Assembly: GCA_018398815.1 (NCBI GenBank) | Contig: CM031595.1 | Location: forward strand, 141,432,594-141,496,593 | Length of the DNA stretch: 64,000 nucleotides | Direction of reading: 5' to 3' | Origin: Conus ventricosus | Taxonomy: Eukaryota > Mollusca > Gastropoda > Neogastropoda > Conidae | Shown: in pieces, positions 11,541-24,169 of the stretch | Numbering within the stretch: position 1 is the stretch's first letter | How the letters are laid out: every line of letters starts with the position of its first letter | Translations under genes and position numbers: made by a program | Notes under the pieces: generated by a model | What the model was told of the DNA's origin: nothing | The model's database searches: none | Seen by the model: the letters and a program-made list of their open reading frames with translations, nothing else

Positions 11541-14500
11541 AATTTCAGTCAGTGGCGCTTTCAGTTTGAAATGTCTGTCTGGTACAATAAAGTTCAACAA
11601 TTAAGACGTGACCAAAGTTTAAAAGGCTGCTTTCATCTAAAATAAAAGTTTTTCGTGGTTCATGGAACTGAACGTTGACCGGTCGCCCTGCTTTCGAAAA
11701 CCGGGGTTCTCTCTGTAGGCCCGCTGCCATGAGATTACAAATGAAATTTTTGGATTTTTGCAGACTACGACACATCTACGAAACAAGATTGGGGGAAAGT
11801 TTCTGTTTTTTCCCACTCTCTGTCTCTCTCTGCCTATATCTAAAATCAGTTTGCTTATTGTCTGTCAGTCTACACACACAAACACACACGAACACAGACA
11901 CGCCACACACACAATGTAATAACGGGTATTGCAAAGGAACGGTCAAAGGGATCTTATGTGATACCCCAGGTCAAAGGTATCTTATGTGAAAGCCGTTTAA
12001 TAACACAGACGGCACACTCAACTTTAACTTTGCCCAATGCAGCAATAACCTACAACACAACATGTCGGTCGAGGTCTCATCTGGTTAATTGTGAGTGAGA
12101 CCGCTGTCGATAAGGCCCGTGGCCCGAGTCTGGGGTTGAGCAAAACTTATGTTGGTGGGAGGTGGTGCGGGAGGGTGGGGTGGGGGGGGAAGCAGGGAAG
12201 TGGGGGGACTTCCCTGGTTGGAGGGCGTTTGCCAAAAGCGGAAAAGGAAAACAATGAAAAATGTTCCTTCTTTTTTAAACAAAAAATCATCGCATATGGT
12301 CAATTTTTATGCCCAGTTTTGATCTTCTGGATCGAAACAGGGAACATCCAATTCTCTGGATACCCACCACCCTCCTATATCCCACCAAACCCGTCTGTGC
12401 TCAACCTCTCTCCTTTCATAATTAATCCTGGCCCACACTGAAACAGATTTGAAATTTTTTTGCCTCAAGCATGTGCCACAGAGTGAAAGATATCGAGGTG
12501 GGGTCCGACCAAAGCTGTACACCTACGGACCGTTAGGGCGAAACTATTTGGTCCGACTGACTACGGCGGAAAACGTTCCCAATGAGACATAAACATAGGG
12601 TTGTTTCCCCTTTGGGTGCAAGCAAAGTCCACTGCGATATAGCCAAGGAAGCCAAGCCGAGAAGGCGGGTATCGATACTCTTGTTCACTATCACGCCTCT
12701 GGGGCAACGTGACCCTCACGCACTGCATCACCATCGACCACGGGTATGTTATTTGATCATGTAACGGGAATATGTAAGCTGAATTCCGTCTTTGATGGAT
12801 TGTAGCGGCATTGAAATCATCATGTGCATTGTGCGGCTTTTTTGTTTGGGTGTGTTTTTTTTAAATGAACGCAGCCCTACTACTTAATGTTCATTTCGTA
12901 GCATTGCATGTGCAGACCCGATTCAACGTCATTTAAAAACCCGCTACGAAGTAAACTCTCGGTTTACTAAGCAGGGTTTCAAAATGTTTTCTAACGCAAC
13001 GATCATTATGCATTTAGAATCAGACGCAGGTCGTCTTTGAAGGCGCCCGTAAAGTCTGCACAACAGTAGAGTTTAGAGCCCACAGTAACGGGGAGAACCG
13101 TGCTGCAACTGCTGTGCCCCCGGTTAGAACTATTTTTTTGTCACATCATCTGTCCCGGTGACATTCACGCGTTTAGTCACTACCCCAAATGCACACATGT
13201 CTCTTTTTGCAGAAAAGATTACTTAATTGACGTGAACAACGCATTCCCCAAAGAGCTCTGTGGTGACGCAAAGGGTGCTGTGGGACAGGCGAGTCCTCAG
13301 AAGTGCACATTGGGTTTTAGATGCCTTTACTGACGGTCAGTAAAAAAAGAGACACTCCAGCCGTACGATACATAGGCTTATTCAGGACAGGTCTCTTATT
13401 TAACAGTTAGTTCAGGCGCTAAATTTTATACCCAGGGTGCCAGTGACAGACCAGTGCTAGGGCCTCTGTTGGTAAGAGTCCCGTCTTGCTTCAGCATTGC
13501 AGCATCACAGCCGTAGACGTTTATGACCCTGAGATGGCTTTGGCAGTCACAGTACTACACACTACCACTAGGCCCGGAGACAGACTGATAGTCCTAGATT
13601 TGGCACAGTACTAGTACTTACGTTCCATGGAAGGGCTTGTCTAGAATCCCAACAGAAGAACCCCCAAGCCAGTGTTGGACTGACCTGGTAACATAGAGTG
13701 CGTGTACATGAATGTGCAAGTGCTTTTAAAAATAATGAAACAAAGTTCTCCAAAGTGAAGTGTAAACATTTCATTTGTGGGTTTATCCAACATGGGCTAC
13801 CCATTGATGACCAGGCACCCCTCTTTACTAGGGAAAGCAGTCAGTGTTGGAGGTCACAGATTGATCGAAAAAGCACACCCGGCTCAGCGCCACTGCTGAG
13901 ATGCAGGAGGCCTGAACTCCTTGCAGGATCATGCCCCTATATTAGCACCAACCCAGAAGGCAACGAAGGCCAGATCCACATGCCAGGAAACCCCAAAAGG
14001 GGCAGCAAATGTTTGGTTCCTGACTTGTGCAGGTGACCTGAAAACCAAAGGTCATGCCTTCATTCACCACCTGCCTGGTATCTTTGATGAAAGGTTGCCA
14101 CCTTCATCAGAAGTTGTTTTGCAGAGGAGGGGTGGGGGTGGGGAACACAGGCACTGAAGCAGCAATGGGATGGCTGTTGGGATCTTGTGGAACTGGGATA
14201 AGCGGGTGGAATTCATTTCCCGGCAGCAATGCATCAGTATGGGCAGTACAGTTCATCATCAACTGCCAAAAGGAGGCCTTGAAGGCTTTTCATCAGCACG
14301 TGGAAGCAGTCCCAGAAATGTTTCAACTGAATCTGTGCTAGGTCAATTCACTGGAAAGCAGTACTAGTGTTGAAGGCTTGTATGAGCCCAGAGAAGCCAA
14401 AACACTGGCAGAAGAACTATCCAGCACCAGTTGGGCATGGAATCCCAGTTGCTGGAGCATTTGCAAATATCAACTCCAGGGGAATGGGTTTAAGCACATA

Positions 14501-16947
14501 AAAGGGGGCCCCCGTCACCCCACAGGGAGGCTGCTCAGGCAAGACCAGACCAGCTGCTGAAGAATTTGAACGGGACACCTCAATATTCGTTTGCTGATAA
14601 ACCCAAATTTGGGGTGTCATATTGAGTGGGTCTCCCACAAGAGATAATTCACCTCAAGTTCAGGAAACAGGGCATTTGAATACTTTGAGCGTGATGGAGG
14701 TTGAGGAGGGCAGGAAATCTGTTTCTACCTCATTCCTAAGGACGCCGGCATAACATAGGTTGAGGTGAATTTGGAATCCTTTTTCCCTCACACCTAAGGA
14801 AGCTGGCATGACGGAATTTGAAATGAAAGGGAAGTACATTCCTGTCTTGTGCCCAAGGGAGCAGCCATGTGATCCTCTTTTATCATCTGAGTGATTTCCC
14901 CCAAATGGTTGAGTCTGTCCCTGTGTACTCCAAAGGGGCTTTCCCCCAGTCAAGGGGGCAAGACTTTTTGTCAGATTGTCTGGGGAGTTTACACCAAAGG
15001 TCTCCCAGAGGCTGTGCTCTAACGGGAAGCCACAAGGGGCTAGGCATTTTGCCATGTAAGGAGACAAGCCTGACTTTTAATTGGTTAGCAAGGTATCCAA
15101 GGCTAGTGACCAGAAGACAAGCCTGACTTCAGTGGGAGCGTCTGTCTGTACTTGTTGCGATGGACCTAAACACTCAAGCAAGGTGAAGGGCTCCCTTCTT
15201 TACCTGCATCTCCTGGGTGAGAACCTGCTCATAAAGTTCGGGGGTGGGGTGGGGGGGGAGGGAGGATGATACAAATAGAGTGTTTTTCCCTACACTTTGG
15301 AGAAGTTATTTTACATACTTAAGCACTTAAGACACTGGTTTGGGATGATATCAGGATTTTGGGCCCAAACCTTCTGTAAAATTTACTATTAGCTCCTAGT
15401 CTGAGTCTTGTCAGTCCCTGAGTCTCTGGGATAGTTAAACAGTAGTTCTGTTACTGTCAAAGCTGTCATAACTGTCTACGGCTGTCCAATTCTTGTTGCT
15501 ACGCTAAGGCAAGTCTGTTTCCTGAGAACTGGGGGCTCTAGCACTGGTCTGTCAGTAAACACAAGCAAACCCTAGCTTCTGAACTAATGACTTACTAACT
15601 ACAAGTTTTGTAGATCTGACCTCTTTTAGGCTTCAAAGACATACTGCCGGAGTTCGTCTGTGTTACCTGACTGTCAGTGAAAAACTTTCCCAAGCAAGGT
15701 GCACTTCGCCCAGCTCACCTGGACACACAGCATCTGTGCATCACTACACATCTTAAAGGAGTTGCAGGCTCAAAGCGGACATGTGTTTTTGATAAAATGT
15801 CCCGAATTCTTGAGCCAGATATGAATCCTACTGCCCGCTGCCAATACCAAGATGACCTGCATGACACTGCACACTTGTTCCATGAAGTCCAACTCCTTTT
15901 TTTTTTGGTTATAAGTGTCCAGAGAGGCTGCATAGCCACAGGAAAGAGAAGAAAAATCTGTTGAGGAAAGAAGCTTCATTGCACTAGGATTGGTTATCTT
16001 ATTTTATTGTTCGCATTCTTTCATCAATATGTTTTTTTCTCTTACCTGTTGCTATGCAGCCACTGGCTTGAAGAAAATCACATTGGAGTCAGGATAGCCC
16101 GCATTAACTCTGTCTCCAAAATGCCAACAGCACACAAGTACTTTTCCATCATAATCTTGGACACTGTCCAACACAGTCTGAAAGTACACTTCGATCCTAG
16201 GCCTTGCCAGACTATTGTTGGAATATGGAGTAACTGTTTGGCATCTGACAGGGATGAAAGACCGGAGCCTTATAAATTGGAGCACATGTGTAGCACTATT
16301 TACACATCATTGCTGGAAAGACTAGTGTCATGCTATATAGTAAGTTACTGTTACAGACTACTTTTTTACAATTTTGTACTTGAGAACTGGAAAATTTTAC
16401 TATTTTCTAAGTTTGACATTTTTTTGCATGGTAGTTGAGGGGCTGATGCTTGCTAAATCCCTGGAAGTCTCCTGGTGCCACAAATTATTTTGGTCAGCTT
16501 TGTCTCTCCCTCTGTTATCAAAGTTTTATGTATTTACAGACCTGTTGGAAAACACTTTTTTTAACAACAGACATTTTTTTCTGAGATATTCTTTTTTTCA
16601 AGAACAAATTGTTGACGTGCTCCCGATAATACAGCACTCCCGGTACCAATCACGACACTGAATTTTTAACAAATCAATCATAATTTTGCAAATATTACAG
16701 GATACAAGCAAATATTTGGACAGATCAAAAGGAGTCAACATCAAATGGTTGTGATCACTGATGAACACTTTAAAATAACTTTTTTTTCTGCTTGTATCTT
16801 GCTTATTATGAACTTCTTACTAGATTTACAACTGCCAAATTTTTTTACTACCCTTCTGCATGCAACCGTGATTATGAATAAACTACAAAGCAGTATTGTT
16901 CGATTTTTTTTAAAAGAATGCACTTTTTTGTGGTTGCTAATTTTCAG
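11541..16947. other. Unassigned DNA upstream of the dehydrogenase (copy 1)
   Basis: No gene recognised. Noted contents: a short (CA)n tract at about 11,873-11,912; G-rich stretches at 12,160-12,210 and 15,238-15,265; a small inverted-repeat cluster at about 12,506-12,562; and a 77-codon minus-strand frame at 16,052-16,285 that recurs in copy 2. A 5' non-coding exon of the dehydrogenase could lie here but cannot be pointed to. Confidence 0.4.
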
Positions 16948-16961
16948 ACAGTAAAGACATC

Positions 16962-19900
16962 ATGGAGCGAAGCGTTTTTGGGCCTACAGGTCTTTGAATT
17001 TGCATATCTGAGGGGTCTGGCTTTTCTGCCGTTCTTTTGTGGCACAGCGAGAAGTGGGGGGGACCATTCTCTTTGTGGGCTTCATAATGCTGTCTTTTCC
17101 ACATCAAGATGGCGCCCCGCCCTTCGTGTTAAGCCAGCACAAGGTGGTTGTCATTACTGGGTGTGATTCAGGTCAGTGGTTGTGCAATATAATTGGTATA
17201 GGGTGGTATGGAGATAGGGCGAGGAATCAGATTGTTTAGGTTGGGATGGATTGTTGGGATTTTTAAAAAAAAAGGTAAGCATGTGAATAAAGCTACTGGA
17301 TGGAAATGCACTGCCAAGAGAAGTTGAGGATTTTCACAAGCGCATGGACAAGCATAATTTGTGTCAAACTTTTAGATGAAACGGCGAAAATCAAAGTGCA
17401 CATTTATATAATACAAAATTCCCCAGTCATGATTTAAGTTTGAGAAGACTATGTAATTAACGTAAGTATGCAGTGTTTTTCTTATCATGTGGTTAAAGCT
17501 AGTCTTCAAGTGAATGCTGACAATATATATCGTTGCCCTGACAGGCTTTGGCAATGCCCTGGCAAGACGACTCAGCTCCCTGGGCATGACAGTTGTGGCT
17601 GGCTGTTTGGATAAGTCCTCAGATGGTGTACAGCTACTGAAAGATGAGAGTAAAGGTCATGTGCATGTTGTGCCCCTAGACGTGCGGGATGAAGACAGTG
17701 TGCAGAGCTGTGTCACCTATGTCAAAGAGATGTTCCCAGGGAAAGGTGAATGCCTTGAAGCCTTAAGAACAGTCTTGCTTTTTTTGTCGTTGTTGATTAT
17801 CTTGCAATGAGATATAGTGTTGTAGCTCATTTAAGTGTATTGATTTTGATAAACTGATTTACCACAATGAAAACTGTACTATGAGACATTATCAGATTTA
17901 TGAATAAGTAAATGAAGAAAAACAGACCAAGCACTATAAATCTTACGCAAGTCTGTAGATGTGATGATTAGACAGTCAGCTGAGATTACTGCAAAGTCCA
18001 GTATGACATGAAGAGTGTGCGGCTTGACAAGACAGGGCCTTGATGTGTGGGTGTCCTGTTGTTCAGATTGCAGGAGTCTATTCTTAGTTGTCATTGTACA
18101 GACTTCATGGTTCAGATCACAGTGGAGCTGCATCAAGTAAACTCCAAGAATCAAAGAAATTTAGAATATAACCAATATCAATTACTGAATTGTATGGTTT
18201 GGATGACGGAGTTATGTAGTGATGTTATCAAGTATGATGGTTAGGATTTTATGATATATGTGGCAAAGGGTTTGATTTAGAGAGCTCTTTGTTTTTTTTC
18301 TTGACTGGGTTAAGTGGAATTGTTGGTGGGTCTATGTTGTGTCATTGTCAGAGATATGTAGTGTCATTAACATAGTCATGTGGTGTAATTGGCTGGGAGA
18401 TATGAGTATGAATGATTAGGTTATGTGGTTTGACTCGCAGGCTTTGAAAACAATGTTGTGCAGTATGAGTGATAGGTTGTGATTGACATATAGTTATGTG
18501 GTATGACCTGCTGGTTGGTTATAGTGCATGGTTGATAGTCCTTAGTGGCACGGTCATCATAACAATGTGGTATGATTGACATGGTTACATGGCATGACTG
18601 ATGAGGATGTGTAATATGAGCAGGGGGTGTTATCAGTGTTGAGAGTGATTTAACTGTTAAATGCAGAATAATTAACAGCATTGTGTGATTGACAGGGATA
18701 TATGGTAGGATATGTGGTATGAATGACAAGGTTTTTGTTGCATAATGTACAGGGATGTGGGCATTGGTGAACAATGCGGGTGTGTTGGAGAGAGGAGATG
18801 TGGAACTGACAACAATGGATGAGTACAAAAAGGTTGCAGACGTGAACTTGTTTGGCTCCATCCGTGTTACGAAGGCCTTTCTACCTCTTCTGCGTTCTCA
18901 TAAAGGTAATGGCAGCACACCATTTTTGCCTGAAAAGAGTAAGGAAAAAATGTCTTCAGTTGAGGCAAAGTGATGTCAGATCATATTGGGGATACTTCTA
19001 ATGGAAAAGATTTTTTTCTTCTTTCAGTGTATCTTTGATGGTTTAGTCTGAGCAGATGAGTTTAAAAGTGCTTTCAAAGCCATATTTTTCTCCTGGGTTC
19101 TCAGAAGATTGGCAGCTATGCATAGCGCATGCAGCATTTGTCTTTTTTTTTTCCTAAGAGAAAACAACAACAAAAAACTACTAGGAGAGAAAAAGGTAGG
19201 GTTCTTGCTTTTTTGTTTTTTGTGCATGAAAATCAGGAATTGCTCCGATCTTGATCAGCTCCAATTTAGATCTGTCTATGGAGACAGTGAAGTGATTTAT
19301 ATAACAGTTTAGTTGCAAACAGCAGATGAAAGAAAATTGGTTCAACAGACATCAGTATGGATGTGTTCTATGAAAATGGAAAATCATAATTTTAAACATT
19401 TGATACAGTTCAGCATATGTATGTTTTTTTTTAACATCAGGAAACTAGAGTAAATAATGAGGGAGAAATGTGTTGAAGCTTTTGAAATATGAAATGAAGG
19501 AAGAAGCTTATTCTGTTTGCCCATGATGAGACCATAAGTACAGATGAAGTCTATAAGCACATCAGTCTGCTGAAACATTTTATTTATATGTTTGGGATAA
19601 CAGCTTTGAACTGTGTGTACATTTTCTGACAGAATTAAGAAATAATTATAAGTTGAAAAGTATATGGACTTTTTGAAAATATAATAATAATAATAATAAT
19701 GGGGATTTATATAGCGCCTTCCACGGCACAAGGCGCTTTACAAAGGCAGAAAAATATACAATTGCTAAATGTAAAGAAAAAGCATTGAAAAAACGGCTCA
19801 GAAATGAAAAACAAGGCTCTCTCCCATTATCTCCCACGCGCACACACACTCTCACGCACAGACACACAATACACAACAGCCGCAACAAGCACAAACTACT

Positions 19901-22900
19901 AAGCGATCCACAGAAGCAACAAGAGTCAATCAACTATCTGGTAATGACTGTCTTCTTAGTATTGTTTGAAAAGGTGGGTTTTCAGGGGGTTTGAAGGAAG
20001 AAAAGGTTTGAGAATGTCTTAAGTCATAGGGGGTTTATTCAGAGTTTGGGAGCTGCGTATGAGAAAGCTCGTTCGCCATGCTGTTTACGATGGGGACGGT
20101 AACTGGAAAGCGGAAGGTCCTGGTGTCGGTGGAGGAGCGGAGCGTTCGTGATGGGACATATACTTGAAGGAGATCGGAAAGATAGGCAGGGGCATCGCCA
20201 GTGAAAATCTTGAAGCAGAGACAACAACATTTGTATTTAATTCTTTCTTCAACGGAGAGCCAGTGCAACTTTTTCAGGAGAGGGCTGCAGGGTTGGGTCT
20301 AGGAGATTTGCAAATGAGACGGGCTGCAGAGTTCTGTACACGTTGGAGGGGTTGGATGACAGTTGAGGGACAGCCAAGGAGAACACAGTTGCAGTAATCT
20401 AGCCTTGAAAGGTGTATGATGAAACGAGAGTTTTGTGGCGTCTTCAGTGAGATAGGGTCGAAATAGCAGCAATTCGTTTAAGTTCCATGTAAGCTAACTG
20501 ACAAGTTTTTGTGACATGCTGTTTCATTGAGAGGTCACTATCAAGGAGAACACCAAGGTCACGAACAGTGTTTGAAATTCAATAGTGCTGAACCTATGTC
20601 AAAGAAGAAGGGATCGGATCAGGGCCATGATGTGACCGCTTTGAAAAACGGATGGCTTCAGTCTTCTCACAGTTTAATTTAAGCTTATTTGCTGACATCC
20701 AGGTCTCGATATCAGAAGTACAAGATTGAAGAGTAGAAACTAGGGTGAGTAGTCATCGATGACAGAGGAATGGAGCAGCTGAGTATCATCCGCAAACATT
20801 TCGTGTGAAACGGAATGGCCGTGGATGACATTAGACAATGGAGTGGTGTACAAAATAAAGAGGACAGGTCCCAGCAGACGGATCCTGAGGCACGCCAAAC
20901 TGGAGGTTAGATTCATCAGAGCGGTGATCACCCACTTGAATAAACTGTTTCCTGTCTAGAAGATAAGAACGAACCAATTTAAAGCTGTTTCCCTGATGCC
21001 ACATGTGTATTTCAAACGAGAGAGAAGGATTTCATGGTCTATGGTGTCAAAGGCTGCCGAAAGATCTAGCAAAAGAAGGACAGAAATTTTGTTTTCGTCT
21101 GAGGAATTTAGAATATCATTGAGAATGCGAAGGATGGTGGTCTCCGTGCTGTGCCCAGGGAGATAGGCTGACTGATGTGGTGTGAGGAGGTTGTTTGAGG
21201 CCAGATGGTCAGAGAGCTGTTTGAAGAATGACTTTCTCAAGAATTTTGGATAGGAAAGGAAAGATTGAGATGGGTCTGTAATTTTTAAGAAAGTTGGGAT
21301 CAAGACTGCTTTTCTTGAGTAGAGGTTTAACAAGGGCGGTCTTAAAGTCAGTGGGAACTGTGCCAGAAGACAGAGACTCGTTAAGAATTTTGGTGATGGT
21401 AGGAAGGAGAGAGTCAAGGTGTTCAAAGGGAGTGGGGTGGGAATGGGGTCAAGGTCACAGGATGTTTTCGCAGACTGTGTGATGATTTACGAACAGTCTG
21501 CTCGGACACTGGCAAGAACTACAGAGTGTGGTGGTACCGTTAAAACACAGGACTGATCTGAAGTATCTGAGGATGGGGAAGAAGCGTTTCGAATTGTTTG
21601 AATTTTGTGGGCGAAAAAACTGAGAAAACAAACCAGGAAGCTGTGACGGCTCATGAGTGGACGGCATTACAACACTTGCAGCATTAACCAACATGCTAGT
21701 GACAGTTCTAAACAGTTCTTTACACGAGGATGCTGCTGCAACTTTGGAAGAATAAAAAGCGGTTTTGGCTTGATGGACAAACTGTACGACTTTCTGTTTG
21801 GCAGCATCGTAAATTTGCTTGTGTATTGTCAGTCTAGATGATACCCAGCGCCGCTCGGCTCGACGTCGCTCGCGTTTCAATATTCGCAGCTCAGGTGCAA
21901 TTGAGTTGTACCACGGAGCCGGACGACGCCAGTGTACCGTCCGCTGACATACAGGCGCATGCTTTCCAAAAACTTTCTAAGACCAATGTTCAAATCAGTA
22001 AGTGTTACGTCAGGCGTGATAATGTTAGCGATGTCATGAGAAAATCGCAGGGTCAATCTTATGAATGGCACGAACACATTTGAATTGGGGTGCCGACTTT
22101 TGCTTTGGAACACTGAGATGGCACACTAGACTATAGTGATCAGACATCAAATTATAACAACACTTTGCAGAGTGCAAAAGACCATCAGTGTCACGAAAAT
22201 CACAAGATCAAGAATGTGACACTTGCTGGATAAGTGGGTTCATCGATGGCCTGAGAAAGGCCACACGTCTCTAAGAGTTTCTGAACCTCCTAGCTCTGGG
22301 ATCACTCAAGTCGTCGTAGTTGAACATTAAAGTCACCGATGATCAGAAGATCGCCGTCACGCGTGGCGGCAAAGTCAAGGAACAGGGAACTCTTCGTGAT
22401 CTTGAATCAAGCAGTTTGTTCCTTTTACTGGCGGGGTCCGATACACACACAGCAGACGGATTCGTGATTTTGCAAAGTCAGAAGTAGCTCAGCCACTTCA
22501 AAAGTGGTGTGGGAGAAGGGGAAGGTCGAATTGACGTGGGCGTAAGACACGAGACACTCTTTGATGATCAGCATGATCCCACACCACTCTTGGCAGTGGC
22601 ACCAAGTTCACGGGGGAATTGTAGAGTTTATAACCGGGGGGTGTCAAATCAGCACATTTACTCTCATCACCTGACTCACGAAGCCACGTTTCTGACACTA
22701 TCATAATGTCCACGTCGTAATCGGTCATGAAGTCAGCGATCGCAGTGCGTTTCTGACGTGTTTTAAGGGCATTACCACGAACAGACTGGGCATTCAGGTG
22801 ACAGACACAGAGCTGATTAGGAAGATCAGAGCCTGTACAGGAAACCGCTATCAAGTTCTCGAGGTTGGCACCCGAAGCACAGGTCGGCGCGGTCGACGCG

Positions 22901-24131
22901 TCAGGGGAGCTGAGGGAGGAGTCAAGATCAGTGACAGAAGAATATTGGTTGTAGAATGTTGTTGACTGATAACTACAGGATCTGCCGGCGTTTTCTGGTG
23001 CACTCGGGACGATCGGTGGCGTGGCAGACGGTAACCAATAGACAGTTCTTTCAAACATACTGATCGGATCGGGGTCGAGGTCACGGTGTGCCGCTGTTTG
23101 TTTACATGCCAACAGCTGATTTCGTGTATAAGAGTAACAGGCAGCCGACCACAGTTCAGTGTACGAAGCGCCTCCGTGCTACAGTAGTGTCGGCTAGCGG
23201 CAGCGTGGGACGGTGAAAGTGGGTCGTAGCATGTGCAAGTTGCCGGGGATGCCGGCCGAAAATGGCAGACTGCCACGCTGATTCAAAGGAAAAATCTCAC
23301 CGATAGAATCATGAAGAGAACATCGTCCTGACGTGAAGTGGGGCACACATAATCCAACACAGTCCATCATGCAGCCACTCTAACAAATATCAAAACTGTA
23401 CACACAGTCAAACCACATGAAAACGATGAAAACTAACGGAGCTAAGATCGGACGTGCTGCTAGGCGACCTGACCTTCTTCAATATCTTCAACATTTTCTT
23501 GGAAATGCATCCATGTATTAAAAACTGGTGGAGCTGATTATGATTTGTAAGAAATTGACCAGTTCTGCAATTCTTAATAATTATTTGTGTGAATTTTATT
23601 TACATTTATTACTTGTTGGATATTGATGCATTTGTATTTTTTGGTCATATAATGATGTGAAATATACATGTGATTTCATAAAGGGAGAACCTTCATGTCA
23701 GGGGCAAATAACACAACAACAAAAAGCAATTATTTCGTTCTCAGTGCATCCATGTTTAGATGCCAGAAAAGTTAATACAACATCGTAATTTTTTTATGTG
23801 ATCCGTCTGTGCATATGTGTATGTAAATGCATGTATTCAAGCTTATTGTATACACAGGTATGTATGTTTGTATGTACATGCTTGCTTGCATGCATGCGTG
23901 TGTGCACATGTGTACAGGTCGTGTAGTGAATATGATTGGGGTGGAGGGCCGTGTGTCACTGCCCAGCATTGTCAGCGCTGTGTGTCAGCAGCTTTGGGCT
24001 GGAAGCCTTCTCTGACGCCCTCAGGATGGAGGTGAAGCAGTTTGGGGTAAAGGTGGTGGTGGTGGAACCAGGCAACTACTTTGGAGCCACAGGATTCCAG
24101 AATAGAGCTGCTGTGAGTTTGCATTATGCTC

Positions 24132-24169
<38 letters not shown>

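Noticed and set aside
14660..15067. 135-codon minus-strand frame (copy 1) and its copy 2 counterpart at 30,293-30,604 as a gene
   Set aside because: The frame is not maintained between the two copies and no family is recognisable.
18421..18861. 146-codon minus-strand frame opposite dehydrogenase exon 3
   Set aside because: Ile/Thr/His-rich translation of the decayed minisatellite; shadow of a repeat.
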